Of a stretch of 60,000 nt of DNA, positions 52,501 through 59,763 are shown piece by piece. The translations under genes were made by a program, and so were the position numbers. This DNA is from Lingula anatina (taxonomy: Eukaryota > Brachiopoda > Lingulata > Lingulida > Lingulidae), in the NCBI RefSeq assembly GCF_001039355.2, contig NW_019775669.1, positions 324,802-384,801 on the forward strand, written 5' to 3'. The stretch's first letter is position 1. Each line of letters begins with the position of its first letter. A model generated the notes under the pieces. The model saw nothing but the letters and a program-made list of their open reading frames with translations, made no database searches and had not been told where the DNA came from.

Positions 52501-55500
52501 TGTTATTACAGGATATTTTTGGGGCGTCCCCACCCTTAACCAGTGAGACCCCAATAGAAAAGGTCAGGCTGGGGTCACAACATGAGGTCAAACTGGGGTC
52601 ACCTGCCAGTGAGTAAAATTTACTAGGTTTAGGCCACATATAGCTTGCGTTGTGAGTAACATTAATTGAGAATTAACATCAAGTGGAATGATTTTACGAA
52701 GTGTCACGTTCACTTGACTCAAATTTTTCCTGCTTTTGTTGTATGATAGATAATAAAAAATTGTCCTCTTGCTTGCAGCGTCCTCTATAGATGGTGCCAG
52801 AGCCAACAGCACCAAGCAAACCAGGTAAGAAAGGTGTATAACATGTGGCAGAAAAAAGAGAATGGTCAGATTGTTTTATCTGTAGTCTAATCTTTTTACT
52901 CAGGAATACCAATTTACCCAACACATTCATATTCTAAGTGGATTTACTTGAACTATATATGCAATTTATCTTCTAATCTTGAGGTGGCTTACCTTTTAAG
53001 TTTAACTTGAACAAGCTGTAATCTGATGATGTACTTGGTATAAAATAATGTGCTCACTTCTTTGGAGTGTTCATGGTTTTTCTGTTAAAGTCACATTGAG
53101 CAGTTGAGATGAGAAAGAGTTTTATAGCTGATAAGTATAATTCAACTCTATATTGCAGAGCTGATGTATCAAGTGACAGCATAGAAGAATCATTTCTGCA
53201 ATCCAAAGAGGGAAGTCAGAGGAAGGTAATTCAAAATGACATATATCAACAAGGCTATGTTTATATATAAAGAAAACACCATGCAATTTGCATAGTAATT
53301 GTTCTCTTCATCTGCTAACAAGATTTGACTTAATGCGCTCTTTAGAGCCAAGTCTCATCATGTTTGCAGTGTCTTTCTTTTATTTGTAGGAGAGTCTGAA
53401 GCACATATTGCTCCCTGGCAGTACAGAAATACAGAGTCCAAGAGAAAGTGTGGATGAAAATGAGAAAACAGAAAGTGAGGAAGAGTTAGCAACTGGTAAG
53501 AATATTGCATAAAGACTTACAATACACATAACATTTGGGCTGTTATTTAAACAGCAACTTGACATTTGAAAAGTATATTCCAAATAAGCTCTTGTGATTT
53601 TCTGTAAAATTATATGTTGCTTGCAAGATTTATCACATCAGTCAGCTTTGAATGCACCAAACAGTATCACTCTGACGATTAAGAACTTTGTTTTGCCAAT
53701 ATGATACTAATTTGTTGTCACTGTAAACTAATCAGCACTGGTAATAAGCAAGATATTTTATTAACAATTTTTCATGCTTAAGGCAGATGTTTTCTTTAAG
53801 TCAGAAAATAAATTAAACAAAATATTAAATTGTGCCCTTTATTGAATTACACATTGTTGAAGAGAATGATGATTATGGCGTAACATATCATTAATTGAAA
53901 TATTAGAGGAGAAAATGTCTGCCTTTTAATCATGATTTTTACCATGCAGCATGTTAACTGCTGGCGTGCATTATTTTATTTTTTCACATCCATTAAATGA
54001 TTTCAATTATTTTGATTAACTGCTGTTTGCATTATGACTACTAATGTTTGCATTTTATTTTGTTGTTGGATCTCTGCCATATATATTCCATGCACTACCT
54101 TTGTTCCTGTTCTAGGCCTTTCTGATTCATTAGCTCAAGATGTCATTGGTTACATGGACACTTTTTTTCACAACTGAGAGTCCAAGCCTGTTGGAAATTT
54201 TATATAAAAAAAGGGTCAGGCTATCATCATCAGTGTCATAATCCATTTAGCATGTGTATTTAATTTATTAAAGGGTTTAGGAAAGCTAACATGAAATTAT
54301 TTTATTAAGCATGCCAATTTTTATTTAACTGCAAGACATTAGTTTTATAGTGTAGTACAGCTCCTCCTTAGTTCTTGGTGTACATTTTGACTTTGAAATT
54401 GTTTTAAAATCTTGCCCTCTGATTTTTATTTGACCCTCGGATTAAAGTCAGAAGTTTTAAAAAATTTTTAATTGAAGGTGTTGGTAAATTGATGTTTGGG
54501 TGCTGGAACTTCAGTGTTTATATTAGCTGGAAAGATACAAGTGAATCCTGAAATGCGTTTTTTTTATCCTTACATGCATGTTGATATATCAAATTATATT
54601 TTTCTATGCAACTTTGTAATTTATAACAGTGGCTACCTATGTCTGCAATCTTTCTTTAAAATCATCCCCGTCATTTCAAAGTTGACTTTGCCCGAGCTCT
54701 TGTACATAGTCAGAGATCTTAGATATAATTGGACCATGATTTGGAAGTGAAAAATCCATGGTATTTCCATAAACAGGAATATTGTACTTTTATGGAAATT
54801 TTATTTTTATTGCAAACTTTAAGTTTTTGACAATTTGATTGACCACTAAAATCATTTTAAAAATCACCTAAGAATAATATTTTGTTTTGCACTGAAATGA
54901 CAAACTTGAAAATTGTAAATTGTAGAAACTCAAATGAAAAAAAAATTATTCTAGTTTACTTTAAATCTTCCATTACCATCCTTTTGTAGATATGTAGCCC
55001 CCTCAGGTAATTTCATTTCAATAGTACAGGCCAGTTGAATATGCATTTCCTTCCACAGTGACTTACAAGAAAACCCTAGCTTGTTGAATGGTGACTTATC
55101 ACCCTCTCAAGACTCATTTCTTTGAATGTATAGATTGCATCAGCTGTGCTAGCTGCCCTACCTATTTTAGTATGAAATCCTTCCCACAGACCATGAACAA
55201 AGATAGAGCATGGAAAGTCCAATGGAGTTTTACTGCAGGATCTGTGTACTGTGTGCATTACACTGCATGTAAGATGTAATGATAATTTACAACATTTTGG
55301 GCCGTGATGACACATATTTGTTGTGAGATATCTTGATATTTTGATACTTAAAAAAATAAATAAAGACATTTACTGAATTAAATACTGATTAAAACAGATG
55401 TGTGTAATGCTTGGACACTTTGGAAAAAAAACCTGCAGTAAATCCACATGAATGACCTTGATCCTGCACCAGCTGCCATTAATTTCCCAGATCCAGATTG

Positions 55501-57299
55501 TTCCTTCACCACTGATTTGGAGTCAGATGATGAACTGCCTGACACCCTCCTACCCGACAGTTCTGCACCCTCCCCCACACCTCCCAAAGTGCACTCCCCC
55601 CTTGCACGTATTGCAGGTAGGAAGGAGAAGGGACAGCTGCTAGTATAAACAGCACAAGATCGATTTTTTTTTTTTAATATGTACCGGTATTGTAGATATC
55701 ATGTGTTGTTGTTGTGGTTACAAGTGGGTTATGGGAAAATACTTGAGATTTCGAGGGTTTGGTGGGACTTCAGTCTTTCCTAGTTATAAATTTCATGCTC
55801 ACAGACTATTTCAAGTCACCACCCACAAATGCATGCAATTATTCAATAACACTGATTAATTACTTACTCAAAAAAATCAATATCGAAGTTATATTGGGTA
55901 TTGAATGAACATAAAGTGGCCGGGTTAACTACTGTTGTAATGTGTTTATTTTTGTTTTAGCAGTATAACTTTTCCCCACTACTCAAGTTTTCCCTCTTCC
56001 CACATTTCCCATGTCCGGCCATCTTTAGTGTACTGTACCCTTTGGCCCACAATATAAACCTGCATAACAGCATGTACAACCATGATTAATTTACTGCTTA
56101 TGAATTTTTATCACTTTTTGAGTTTCCTGTTTAGCGCCTGTAGGCCTCATTATTATTTTCTGTTGTTTTGTAAAGATTGAAAATCTTATGTTAAATTTTT
56201 TAATCGTCCAATATGCACTTCTGTTTTGAATTGTAATGTAATAGCTGTAGAGGCATGTTGTGTGGTTTTGTTTTCATAACTTTGTTTTTATTTTATGTTG
56301 CTTACATGTAATCACTAGAATGCATACTTCAGTTTCTAATCCCTGTTTATCAGTAATAAATTAATGAATTCTCATGCACTGGTTCATCAAAATGAAGTTT
56401 CTCTTTTCACTTACACGTTCTGTTCATTTGTAGGTGTGTCATCCAGCTCCAAGTCCACCAAAGCTGTTTCAACAAGTGCATTACAGTTGGCTCAGACACA
56501 AACTCTCCCTACAAAGACACCTAGTATGTTATCAGCAGAGTCATTTGATTCACCAGGAGTGAAAACCCGCAGCACATCCTTGCAGATTGGCACAAAGGAG
56601 GCGTCGCAGGAAGATAAAAGGCGTTCTTTACCCTCTGATGTGCTAAGTAGCAGAGAGAGTTCTACTGGAAACCCCAACAGGTCATCATTGTTTATGGACC
56701 TAGGAGGGCCTATAGACTTTGGTCACCATCGTAATCTTTCTATTCAGACGGGGCGCATGTCGCCAGGGCAGTCAGGAAGTGTGTCCTCCTCAACTGGTGG
56801 AAAGCAGTCAGCCACTCAGGGCACTGGACGGAGCTTGCCTGCTGGCCAAGGCCGGCAATCCCCAGTGACCAGTGGTTCTTCCTCCAAGGGAAGCCAGGCC
56901 TTAATCCCTAGTCAGCGTAGTATCACAGACTCTTCCAGTAAAAGTCCCAGTAAACAGTCCCCAAGTATAAAGCAGCCCCTTCTTCCTACCACAGTGTACA
57001 CAGTCCCACCAAACAGGGGCGCTGCCACCACCGTCACCACCACTAGCAAACCAAAGAGCAGTCCCTCTTCTTCTACCAAATTCTCCCCTTCATCAAGATC
57101 AGTGTTTTATGCCGGAGATATGGTGACAGAGGTACCAAGCAGATCCACTTTCTATGCACAAGAACTGGTTGATATTCCAGTGGAGCCTGAGCGAGGAATA
57201 GAACGGGGCACATCTGCCTATAGTTCGGGTAGCAGTAGTAATGGGTCTTCATCACCAGGTGGCGCTAAAGCCATCAAGAGAGAACCAAGATATGTTTGA
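15918..57299 (+). CDS. F-BAR/C1/RhoGAP protein of the ARHGAP29/ARHGAP45/GMIP class
   Basis: Exons 1-6: 15918-16043, 26748-27042, 28927-29070, 30811-30892, 33460-33523, 35525-35594. Exons 7-17 (F-BAR), 18-23 (C1 and RhoGAP) and the tail are given separately. All GT..AG boundaries agree in phase. The model is 1312 aa without the optional exon 55491-55616, or 1354 aa with it. Proteins of this class bind curved membrane through the F-BAR domain and switch off Rho GTPases (mainly RhoA in vertebrate members) through the RhoGAP domain, affecting cytoskeleton and cell shape. The first 42 residues are basic (SRKKKSRRDS). Residues 43-140 are Ser/Pro-rich. Residues 120-260 are moderately conserved helical segments typical of the family N-terminus (LGKVLCILKTILQQYP; FYDAIDQVALAFSS). 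Intron 1 is 10.7 kb. Family assignment rests on domain order and the closely matching C1 and RhoGAP motifs. Which of the three vertebrate paralogues is nearest cannot be settled; it may predate their split. Confidence 0.93.
17960..18252. mobile_element. Near-palindromic MITE, family 2 (293 bp)
   Basis: The left end (GGCCTTTCAGAACAGAAGAT…) and right end (…ATCTTCTATTCTGAACGGCT) are inverted copies. Inverted similarity continues inward for over 100 bases: CCCTACATGAAAGAAGAGC, GATGGTCTC and TGCCTCTA recur inverted on the right. The whole element is a fold-back. CTTTGA flanks both sides and may be a target-site duplication. It has no coding capacity. A half copy lies at 923-1085. Confidence 0.8.
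23953..23988. repeat. (GA)18 microsatellite
   Basis: Pure GA array in RhoGAP intron 1. Confidence 0.95.
25833..26050. mobile_element. MITE family 1, copy A (218 bp)
   Basis: The ends are inverted: left GCATTCCCATAGATTTAGAT, right AATCTGTGGGAATGGGGTCT. Inside are TAGATCGACCTAACTCCCTG and GGGGGTTCATGCTAAATTGC on one side and GAGACTCCCCACAGGGATAG on the other. It is in the opposite orientation to copies B (38243) and C (44041). No coding capacity. Confidence 0.85.
26531..26590. repeat. (ATTTT)12 microsatellite
   Basis: Twelve perfect ATTTT units, about 160 bases before RhoGAP exon 2. Confidence 0.95.
27043..33459 (+). other. RhoGAP introns 2-4
   Basis: Apart from exons 28927-29070 and 30811-30892 and the candidate first exon at 32334-32410, no coding sequence is supported. 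The stretch 31950-32250 is clearly less AT-rich than its surroundings and carries a CCAAT box (32137-32141) and an ETS-like GCGGAAGG (about 32122), which suits an internal promoter. The rest is AT-rich intron with A and T runs (about 30355-30370, 33242-33255). Confidence 0.5.
32334..32410 (+). CDS. Candidate alternative first coding exon in RhoGAP intron 4
   Basis: ATG at 32334 opens 25 codons (MLSVESNTSAVQRRRKNL…), ending AGAAG|GTAGGA. The exon ends in phase 2, exactly what exon 5 (33460) needs, giving …LFRS-VSEYLMGD. The upstream CCAAT/ETS-bearing, GC-richer segment could be its promoter. The resulting isoform would lack the first about 215 residues but keep F-BAR, C1 and RhoGAP domains. 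Phase agreement has a one-in-three chance of being accidental and no conservation can be tested here. Confidence 0.35.
33524..35524 (+). other. RhoGAP intron 5
   Basis: No coding sequence is seen. It contains a short GT array near 33668-33682, a T run at about 34062-34077 and the GA array at 34471-34531. Confidence 0.6.
34471..34531. repeat. Interrupted (GA)n microsatellite
   Basis: About 60 bases of GA interrupted once by AAA at about 34498. Confidence 0.95.
35624..35793. repeat. 34/17-bp compound minisatellite
   Basis: Units in order: 34, 17, 34, 34, 34 and 17 bases. The 34-mer begins ACACCTAACACATTATCATA and ends AAACTCAGTGTC; the 17-mer is ACACCCATAGCAATGTC. Each 17-mer follows a 34-mer, and the 34+17 block occurs at both ends. 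It begins 29 bases after RhoGAP exon 6. Confidence 0.9.
36906..36963 (+). promoter_or_regulatory. TATA box and CRE upstream of the internal first exon
   Basis: TATAAATA at 36906-36913 and a perfect palindromic CRE, TGACGTCA, at 36956-36963, lie 49-106 bases before the ATG at 37012. Together they suggest a signal-responsive internal promoter. If the TATA box is used, the CRE lies just downstream of the start site. Confidence 0.45.
37012..37204 (+). CDS. Candidate alternative first coding exon just before the F-BAR domain
   Basis: ATG at 37012 opens 64 codons (MSTTAQELKGFARRMKVSVM…), ending CAC A|GTACGT. It ends in phase 1, matching exon 7 at 37393, and would give …ATNHS-QLGPSELD. The segment is markedly richer in GC than the intron and lies behind a TATA box and a CRE. 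The predicted start is basic (ARRMKVSVMRHNERIKR) and would replace residues 1-260 of the long form, leaving F-BAR, C1, RhoGAP and tail. The exon is supported by composition, phase and promoter elements, not by homology. Confidence 0.45.
37393..49122 (+). CDS. RhoGAP gene, exons 7-16: F-BAR domain
   Basis: Exons 37393-37530, 38172-38236, 41387-41452, 42935-43015, 43349-43531, 47405-47482, 47634-47693, 47985-48041, 48530-48666, 49034-49122. They encode about residues 261-578 of the long form. The helical segments include LDAILLRLESGVELALQRAK, YAKDIMTYVEKKSTLE, YARNLSKIAQTMRP, QPLNARRLEHDRVRKGIKEQ-type basic/acidic helix (preceded by FIE rather than FMQ), NLRKARSQYIARQQEYEKAK, then AAEAETTYKACVVEANTRQQ and LTQIRELIYQCDQTMKAVTV. 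F-BAR domains dimerise into curved rods that bind membranes. The LRRLEH-like motif and the Lys-rich linker (KVDKKKKVEE) fit the ARHGAP29/45/GMIP pattern. Exon 16 starts the linker to the C1 domain. Confidence 0.85.
38243..38497. mobile_element. MITE family 1, copy B (255 bp)
   Basis: It starts directly after the exon 8 donor (GAGGAG|GTGAGT). Left end GTAAGGGACCATTCCCACAG, right end ATGGGAACCCAGTCTTAG (inverted). The interior shares TTTAGCGTGAACCCCCAGGG with copy C. Noncoding. Confidence 0.85.
38498..41386 (+). other. RhoGAP intron 8, remainder
   Basis: No coding sequence is supported. It holds GT-rich tracts (about 39077-39140 and 40644-40683), an ambiguous base at 39695 and a C run at about 40726-40734. 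The 40430-40520 stretch is less AT-rich, with no named element. Confidence 0.55.
40644..40683. repeat. (GT)n/(GC GT)n microsatellite
   Basis: GT array passing into GTGCGT repeats. Confidence 0.9.
41562..41636. repeat. Short hairpin with a third direct arm
   Basis: CACTATAGAGAATACTTTGA (41562-41581) pairs with TCAAAGTATATTCTATAGTG (41593-41612). A third copy in the first orientation, CACTATAGAATATACTTTGA, follows at 41614-41633. Left, inverted, then left again in 75 bases: a fold-back with a tandem arm. It lies in RhoGAP intron 9. Confidence 0.85.
42131..42163 (+). other. Possible 33-base in-frame microexon in the F-BAR region
   Basis: Bounded by TTTGCTCTAG and GTGATAG. It would add ISKLKELASMK between exon 9 (…FIE) and exon 10 (PLNARR…), phase 0 on both sides. 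Eleven residues equal three helical turns, so a coiled coil would stay in register. The usual family sequence joins directly without it, so it is at most an optional exon. Confidence 0.25.
43081..43248. mobile_element. CAGG-ended short inverted-repeat element (168 bp)
   Basis: Left end CAGGCCCGTAGCTAGC, right end GCCTGACTACAGGCCTG, inverted copies of each other. Inside are G and C runs (AAAGGGGGG, GAACCCCCCGAACC) and GTGGACCTTTTCCC twice. CAGG/CCTG ends resemble hAT-type non-autonomous elements. It lies 65 bases after RhoGAP exon 10, beyond a GA-rich tract (43016-43073). Class is inferred from the termini only. Confidence 0.65.
43532..47404 (+). other. RhoGAP intron 11 (3.9 kb)
   Basis: Contains MITE copy C (44041-44275). 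The rest is AT-rich with no exon or RNA gene that I can support on either strand. Confidence 0.6.
44041..44275. mobile_element. MITE family 1, copy C (about 235 bp)
   Basis: Left end CATTTCCATAGATTTTTAGA, right end ATCTCTGGGAAAGCACCCTTAC (inverted; shorter shared core CCATAGATTT). Shares ATCGATCTATCCCTGTGGGG with copy A (inverted) and GCGTGAACCCCCAGGGAGTT with copy B. A second internal TTTAGATCGATCTAAA palindrome lies near the right end. Same orientation as copy B. Confidence 0.85.
49672..49872 (+). CDS. RhoGAP gene, exon 17: Ser-rich linker between F-BAR and C1
   Basis: Encodes about residues 579-645 (DKSRTPQPLRAWGQQI…), rich in Ser and Gly (SDTESASGGSSKSHDSSPSA), ending acidic (LAEDDKDIELEN). 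Such linkers are usually phosphorylated and unstructured; that is inferred from composition. Phase 1 at both ends. Confidence 0.85.
50077..52290 (+). CDS. RhoGAP gene, exons 18-23: C1 zinc domain and RhoGAP domain
   Basis: Exons 50077-50225, 50419-50607, 51087-51224, 51466-51522, 51812-51936, 52128-52290. The C1 domain (about residues 668-713) has HSFRKLRSPSKCRECDSYVY, then FQGAECEKCGLASHKKC and a final Cys. All zinc His/Cys positions are present, with the spacing of the atypical C1 domains of this family, so phorbol ester binding is not expected. The RhoGAP domain (about 729-919) has the catalytic arginine in GIYRVSG, the conserved RQLPQPLI and LPKANFKTL segments, and NLGIVFGPTLLRP. It should be catalytically active on Rho GTPases. 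The exon 19 donor (AAG|GTTATT) is weak. Confidence 0.95.
52512..53495 (+). CDS. RhoGAP gene, exons 24-27: start of the C-terminal tail
   Basis: Exons 52512-52608, 52779-52824, 53159-53225, 53390-53495. Exon 24 ends GCC A|GTGAGT; reading on past that donor would hit a stop at once (GAG TAA), so the donor is preferred. The exons encode DIFGASPPLTSETPIEK…, TSSIDGARANSTKQTR, ADVSSDSIEESFLQ and an acidic stretch NEKTESEEELATG. All are short, polar and probably unstructured. Exon 27 ends in phase 1 and can join any of three downstream acceptors of matching phase (54116, 55491 or 56434). Confidence 0.8.
54116..54177 (+). CDS. Candidate alternative terminal exon of the RhoGAP gene
   Basis: The acceptor has a good pyrimidine tract (TTTGTTCCTGTTCTAG). 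The exon joins exon 27 in phase and adds GLSDSLAQDVIGYMDTFFHN before TGA. A double AATAAA lies about 1.2 kb further on. The short form (about 1043 aa) would lack the Ser-rich last exon. Confidence 0.45.
55355..55364 (+). terminator. Double AATAAA, candidate poly(A) signal for the short RhoGAP transcript
   Basis: AATAAATAAA at 55355-55364 gives two overlapping hexamers after the alternative terminal exon. Use is inferred. Confidence 0.35.
55491..55616 (+). CDS. Optional cassette exon in the RhoGAP tail
   Basis: Open 126-base segment between TTAATTTCCCAG and GCAG|GTAGGA, phase 1 in and out. It encodes an acidic/Pro-rich stretch: CSFTTDLESDDELPDTLLPD, then SSAPSPTPPKVHSPLARIA. The composition is clearly coding-like (GC-rich, no stops) against an AT-rich background. 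A second acceptor 18 bases upstream (CACCAG, exon from 55473) keeps the same frame and would add six residues. Confidence 0.6.
56190..56256 (+). repeat. 67-bp segment duplicated at 59049-59114
   Basis: The core TATGCACTTCTGTTTTGAAT-TGTAATGTAATAGCTGTAGA-GGCAT is identical in both places, with three differences upstream. The first copy is in the intron before the last RhoGAP exon, the second downstream of the gene. Confidence 0.9.
56434..57299 (+). CDS. RhoGAP gene, last coding exon: Ser/Thr-rich tail
   Basis: Acceptor TTCATTTGTAG at 56433; 288 codons to TGA at 57297-57299. Upstream in-frame sequence back to 56364 is intron, not an independent start. The product is rich in Ser, Pro, Thr and Gln (SSSSKSTKAVSTSALQLAQT; SGSVSSSTGGKQSATQGTG). 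Two similar tyrosine-containing motifs stand out, SVFYAGDMVTEVP and STFYAQELVDIPVEP, both of the form S-x-FYA-x-(D/E)-(M/L)-V. The protein ends KAIKREPRYV; its last four residues resemble a C-terminal PDZ-binding motif only weakly. Confidence 0.85.
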
Positions 57300-58596
57300 A
57301 TTATTTCAACATGTAGCGTTGAATAAGGATGAGACCACAGTTATGCAGTTGAAATTTTATTTTTGAAGTTTATTCCTTGTAGGAATAATTAAATTAAACA
57401 AGTGGTGGATATGTGTAAAAGCATGTTTAATTTTTGACTAAGTCACAGATAAAAAAAAATCTGGCCAAACTGAAGAGTTTGTTTGAAATAGCCACCATGT
57501 GGCTTCTGTGATTTGAGATGTCATATATGCTACATTAAGCAAATTGGCAATTAAGTTGTCAAGTATAAGGCAAGGAATCCAGGACTTGCCATTGGTGTTG
57601 TGTCATTTGCAGATTTTGTTTCTTGTTTGACTGAGATCCCAGTTTAGTGGCACTCTACTGAAGTAACAGTGTGTGGGATATGATTTTTGAAATGTTTCTT
57701 TGACTGAATTAGATTAAATTTGTAATTTTGCATAGATTTGATCTTTTATACTCTTCTGGATGTTAAAGAAAGACATCTTTTAAATGTAAAAGGGCATTGA
57801 AGGATTATTTTATCTGCCTTTTAATGTTAAATTCATTTACGGTTTTTGTTTGAATATATTTGCCGACAATAAGCCTTGTGAATGTGCTTGTTTCTTAGAC
57901 GAAATTTTAAGAGATATGAAATTTCAAGCTTTGAACAAATGTATGAAAATTGATAACAATAAAATGGATTTCCTGCAAAATTTTATTTTTGCCAATACCA
58001 AGACAGGTTCTTATGTGGAAGTGAAGGCAATATGCTAAGCTTGAGCTGGTACAAATATTTCAAACAAATAAACATACAGCAATGGCATGTAAAAATTTCT
58101 TTTTCACAGAAATATCTGTCATTTGTGAAGAAACTGCATGGTCTGTTGTACAAATTAGACGTTAAGTTGAAATTATTGTCTCGTTGGAAAATTGATGAAG
58201 AACAGTGTTGTCAAAATAGATTTAAAGTACAAGTTAGATATTCTAATACAAGGCAAGTTTTGTCTATGATCTGCATAGGCAGTTTACATGTACCAAAGGC
58301 ATCTAAGATAGAAACAGTATTAAGCTTGGAAGTTCACACAGTGGCTAGCTGGGTATTTCTTTTTGGTTTGGTATACCACACAGTGTAGGGCAGTATTAAA
58401 CCGATACTTACAATTTTATATGCAAAGCATGATTGTGATGTAACTGTTTCTTTTTTACTGGTTGATATATAGATTACAATTGTTTTACATGCTGTTGCAA
58501 TAAGTTATATTGTATATTTAGTGTATTCTCTACTACTGTCAATACTTTATTTACATGCACTGCGGTATATTCTGCGTGTGCATTGACTATTGCTGC

Positions 58597-58602
58597 AATA
58601 AA
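58597..58602 (+). terminator. AATAAA, candidate poly(A) signal of the long RhoGAP transcript
   Basis: Hexamer 1.3 kb after the stop codon; use is inferred. An earlier hexamer lies at 58067-58072. Confidence 0.35.
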
Positions 58603-59048
58603 TTTTACTATTATGATCTAGAAGAATCCTCAGTTTTGCTTGTTCCTTTATTGCCATTATCAAATCTATATCTAACGGAAAAGTTTAACGAGTTTAAGTT
58701 GGGCAGAATTTATGGCTTTAATGCTATGTCAGTATATGCAAAACTGCGATTTTATTAAATTTAATCAACAGTCACTTGTTCCCATGTGGAGACATTTAGA
58801 GAATTTAAAACGAAACACTGATTTTGAAAACGAAACGCGGCACAGATGTCCGATTTAGAGAAGTCATTTTGTTGAAGCTTTTACATTCACAACATTGATA
58901 CAGATGTTTTCACCGTATACAAAGTGGTTGTGTTTTTAAAGAACTTCGACGTCCACTGCGTTCCCCTTTTATCACGCCTTTCTTGTATGACATTCAGTCA
59001 ATCTATCAGCAGTTGATATATTGTTAATACACACAGATTTAGAATTTT

Positions 59049-59114
59049 GTTAAATTTTTAATCATCCAGTATGCACTTCTGTTTTGAATTGTAATGTAAT
59101 AGCTGTAGAGGCAT
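59049..59114 (+). repeat. Second copy of the 67-bp segment of 56190-56256
   Basis: Same orientation, 2.86 kb from the first copy, with one base fewer in the T run. No inverted ends or coding content. Confidence 0.9.
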
Positions 59115-59595
59115 ATCGCCAGTGCATATAAATCCCACAACCTTTATTCATAAAAGATAATGGAAAGTGTTGTCACCTTGACTGGGATTCATTTGTTACC
59201 AGTGACAATCAATGATCAATAATCCTTTGGACAGCGCACGACTTGTTGAAGTCCTAATTGAGCCACATGATCTACTGCGTGCAGATTTGATGAACTTGTA
59301 TTAATTTGCACTGTGTCATGACCGATGAACCCAACGGGTATTATGGGGATTCCTCTAACTGGCCAAATTTGGGTGCAGATCTTCCTCACAGCGGCTTTAG
59401 CGATCATATGGTGCTCATTTCCAGGTAATATTTGCAAAAGAGATCACTATTCGCCTGATATATATATATATACGATAGGTCTTAGATAGAAGGGTAGGAG
59501 TCTAAGGAGAAATAAAAGAGAAAAGCATACTAGCCCACAAACAAACATATCGGAGAGTATATCGAGTGAAACAAAGAGCGTTTTCATTTTTCTAG

Positions 59596-59763
59596 TTGAC
59601 TCAATTAAATGCTACGTGTGCGATGATAGACTGCCCCCGTCCAATGTGAGCAGCCGGCCCTCCAAGAACCAGTGTCAGGATGATTTCGACAGGGACGTCA
59701 ACAGAGATAACGTGGAAGAATGCGAAAAGGGGTGTCTCAAAACGAAAACTGCACATGGCACCA
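59596..59763 (+). CDS. Exon of a Ly6/uPAR-type (three-finger) protein, partial gene
   Basis: Acceptor TTTTTCTAG and donor CACCA|GTAAGT bound an open exon, phase 1 to phase 1. It reads DSIKCYVCDDRLPPSN, then KNQCQDDFDRDVN and EECEKGCLKTKTAHGT. The N-terminal KCYVC motif and spaced cysteines are the start of the LU/three-finger fold used by small secreted or GPI-anchored proteins. The signal peptide exon should lie upstream and the remaining cysteines downstream; neither is seen in the window. Residues at the first junction depend on the missing exon. No orthologue (for example quiver/sleepless) can be chosen from one exon. Confidence 0.65.

Larger units (their letters stand above)
57300..59595 (+). 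other. RhoGAP 3' UTR and following intergenic region
   Basis: No coding exon is supported. AATAAA at 58067-58072 and 58597-58602 are candidate poly(A) signals. The duplicated 67-bp segment recurs at 59049-59114. A TATATATATATA tract lies at about 59459-59471. Confidence 0.5.

Noticed and set aside
52609-52616. Stop codon directly after RhoGAP exon 24 as the true C-terminus
   Set aside because: The sequence A|GTGAGT is a strong donor and exons 25-27 continue in phase with coding-like composition.
55439-55472. Extending the cassette exon back to the CAG at 55436-55438
   Set aside because: That acceptor would place the downstream codons in a frame with an immediate stop; acceptors at 55473 or 55491 keep the frame.
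56364-56433. In-frame start codon upstream of the last RhoGAP exon, suggesting a separate 311-aa gene
   Set aside because: A good acceptor (TTCATTTGTAG) at 56433 joins in phase with exons 27 and 55491-55616; the upstream codons are intron.
59216-59437. Minus-strand 73-codon frame containing GLQQVVRCPKD, faintly like a LINE endonuclease segment
   Set aside because: The resemblance is a few residues only; no conserved catalytic motif, no adjacent reverse transcriptase, no poly(A) tail.
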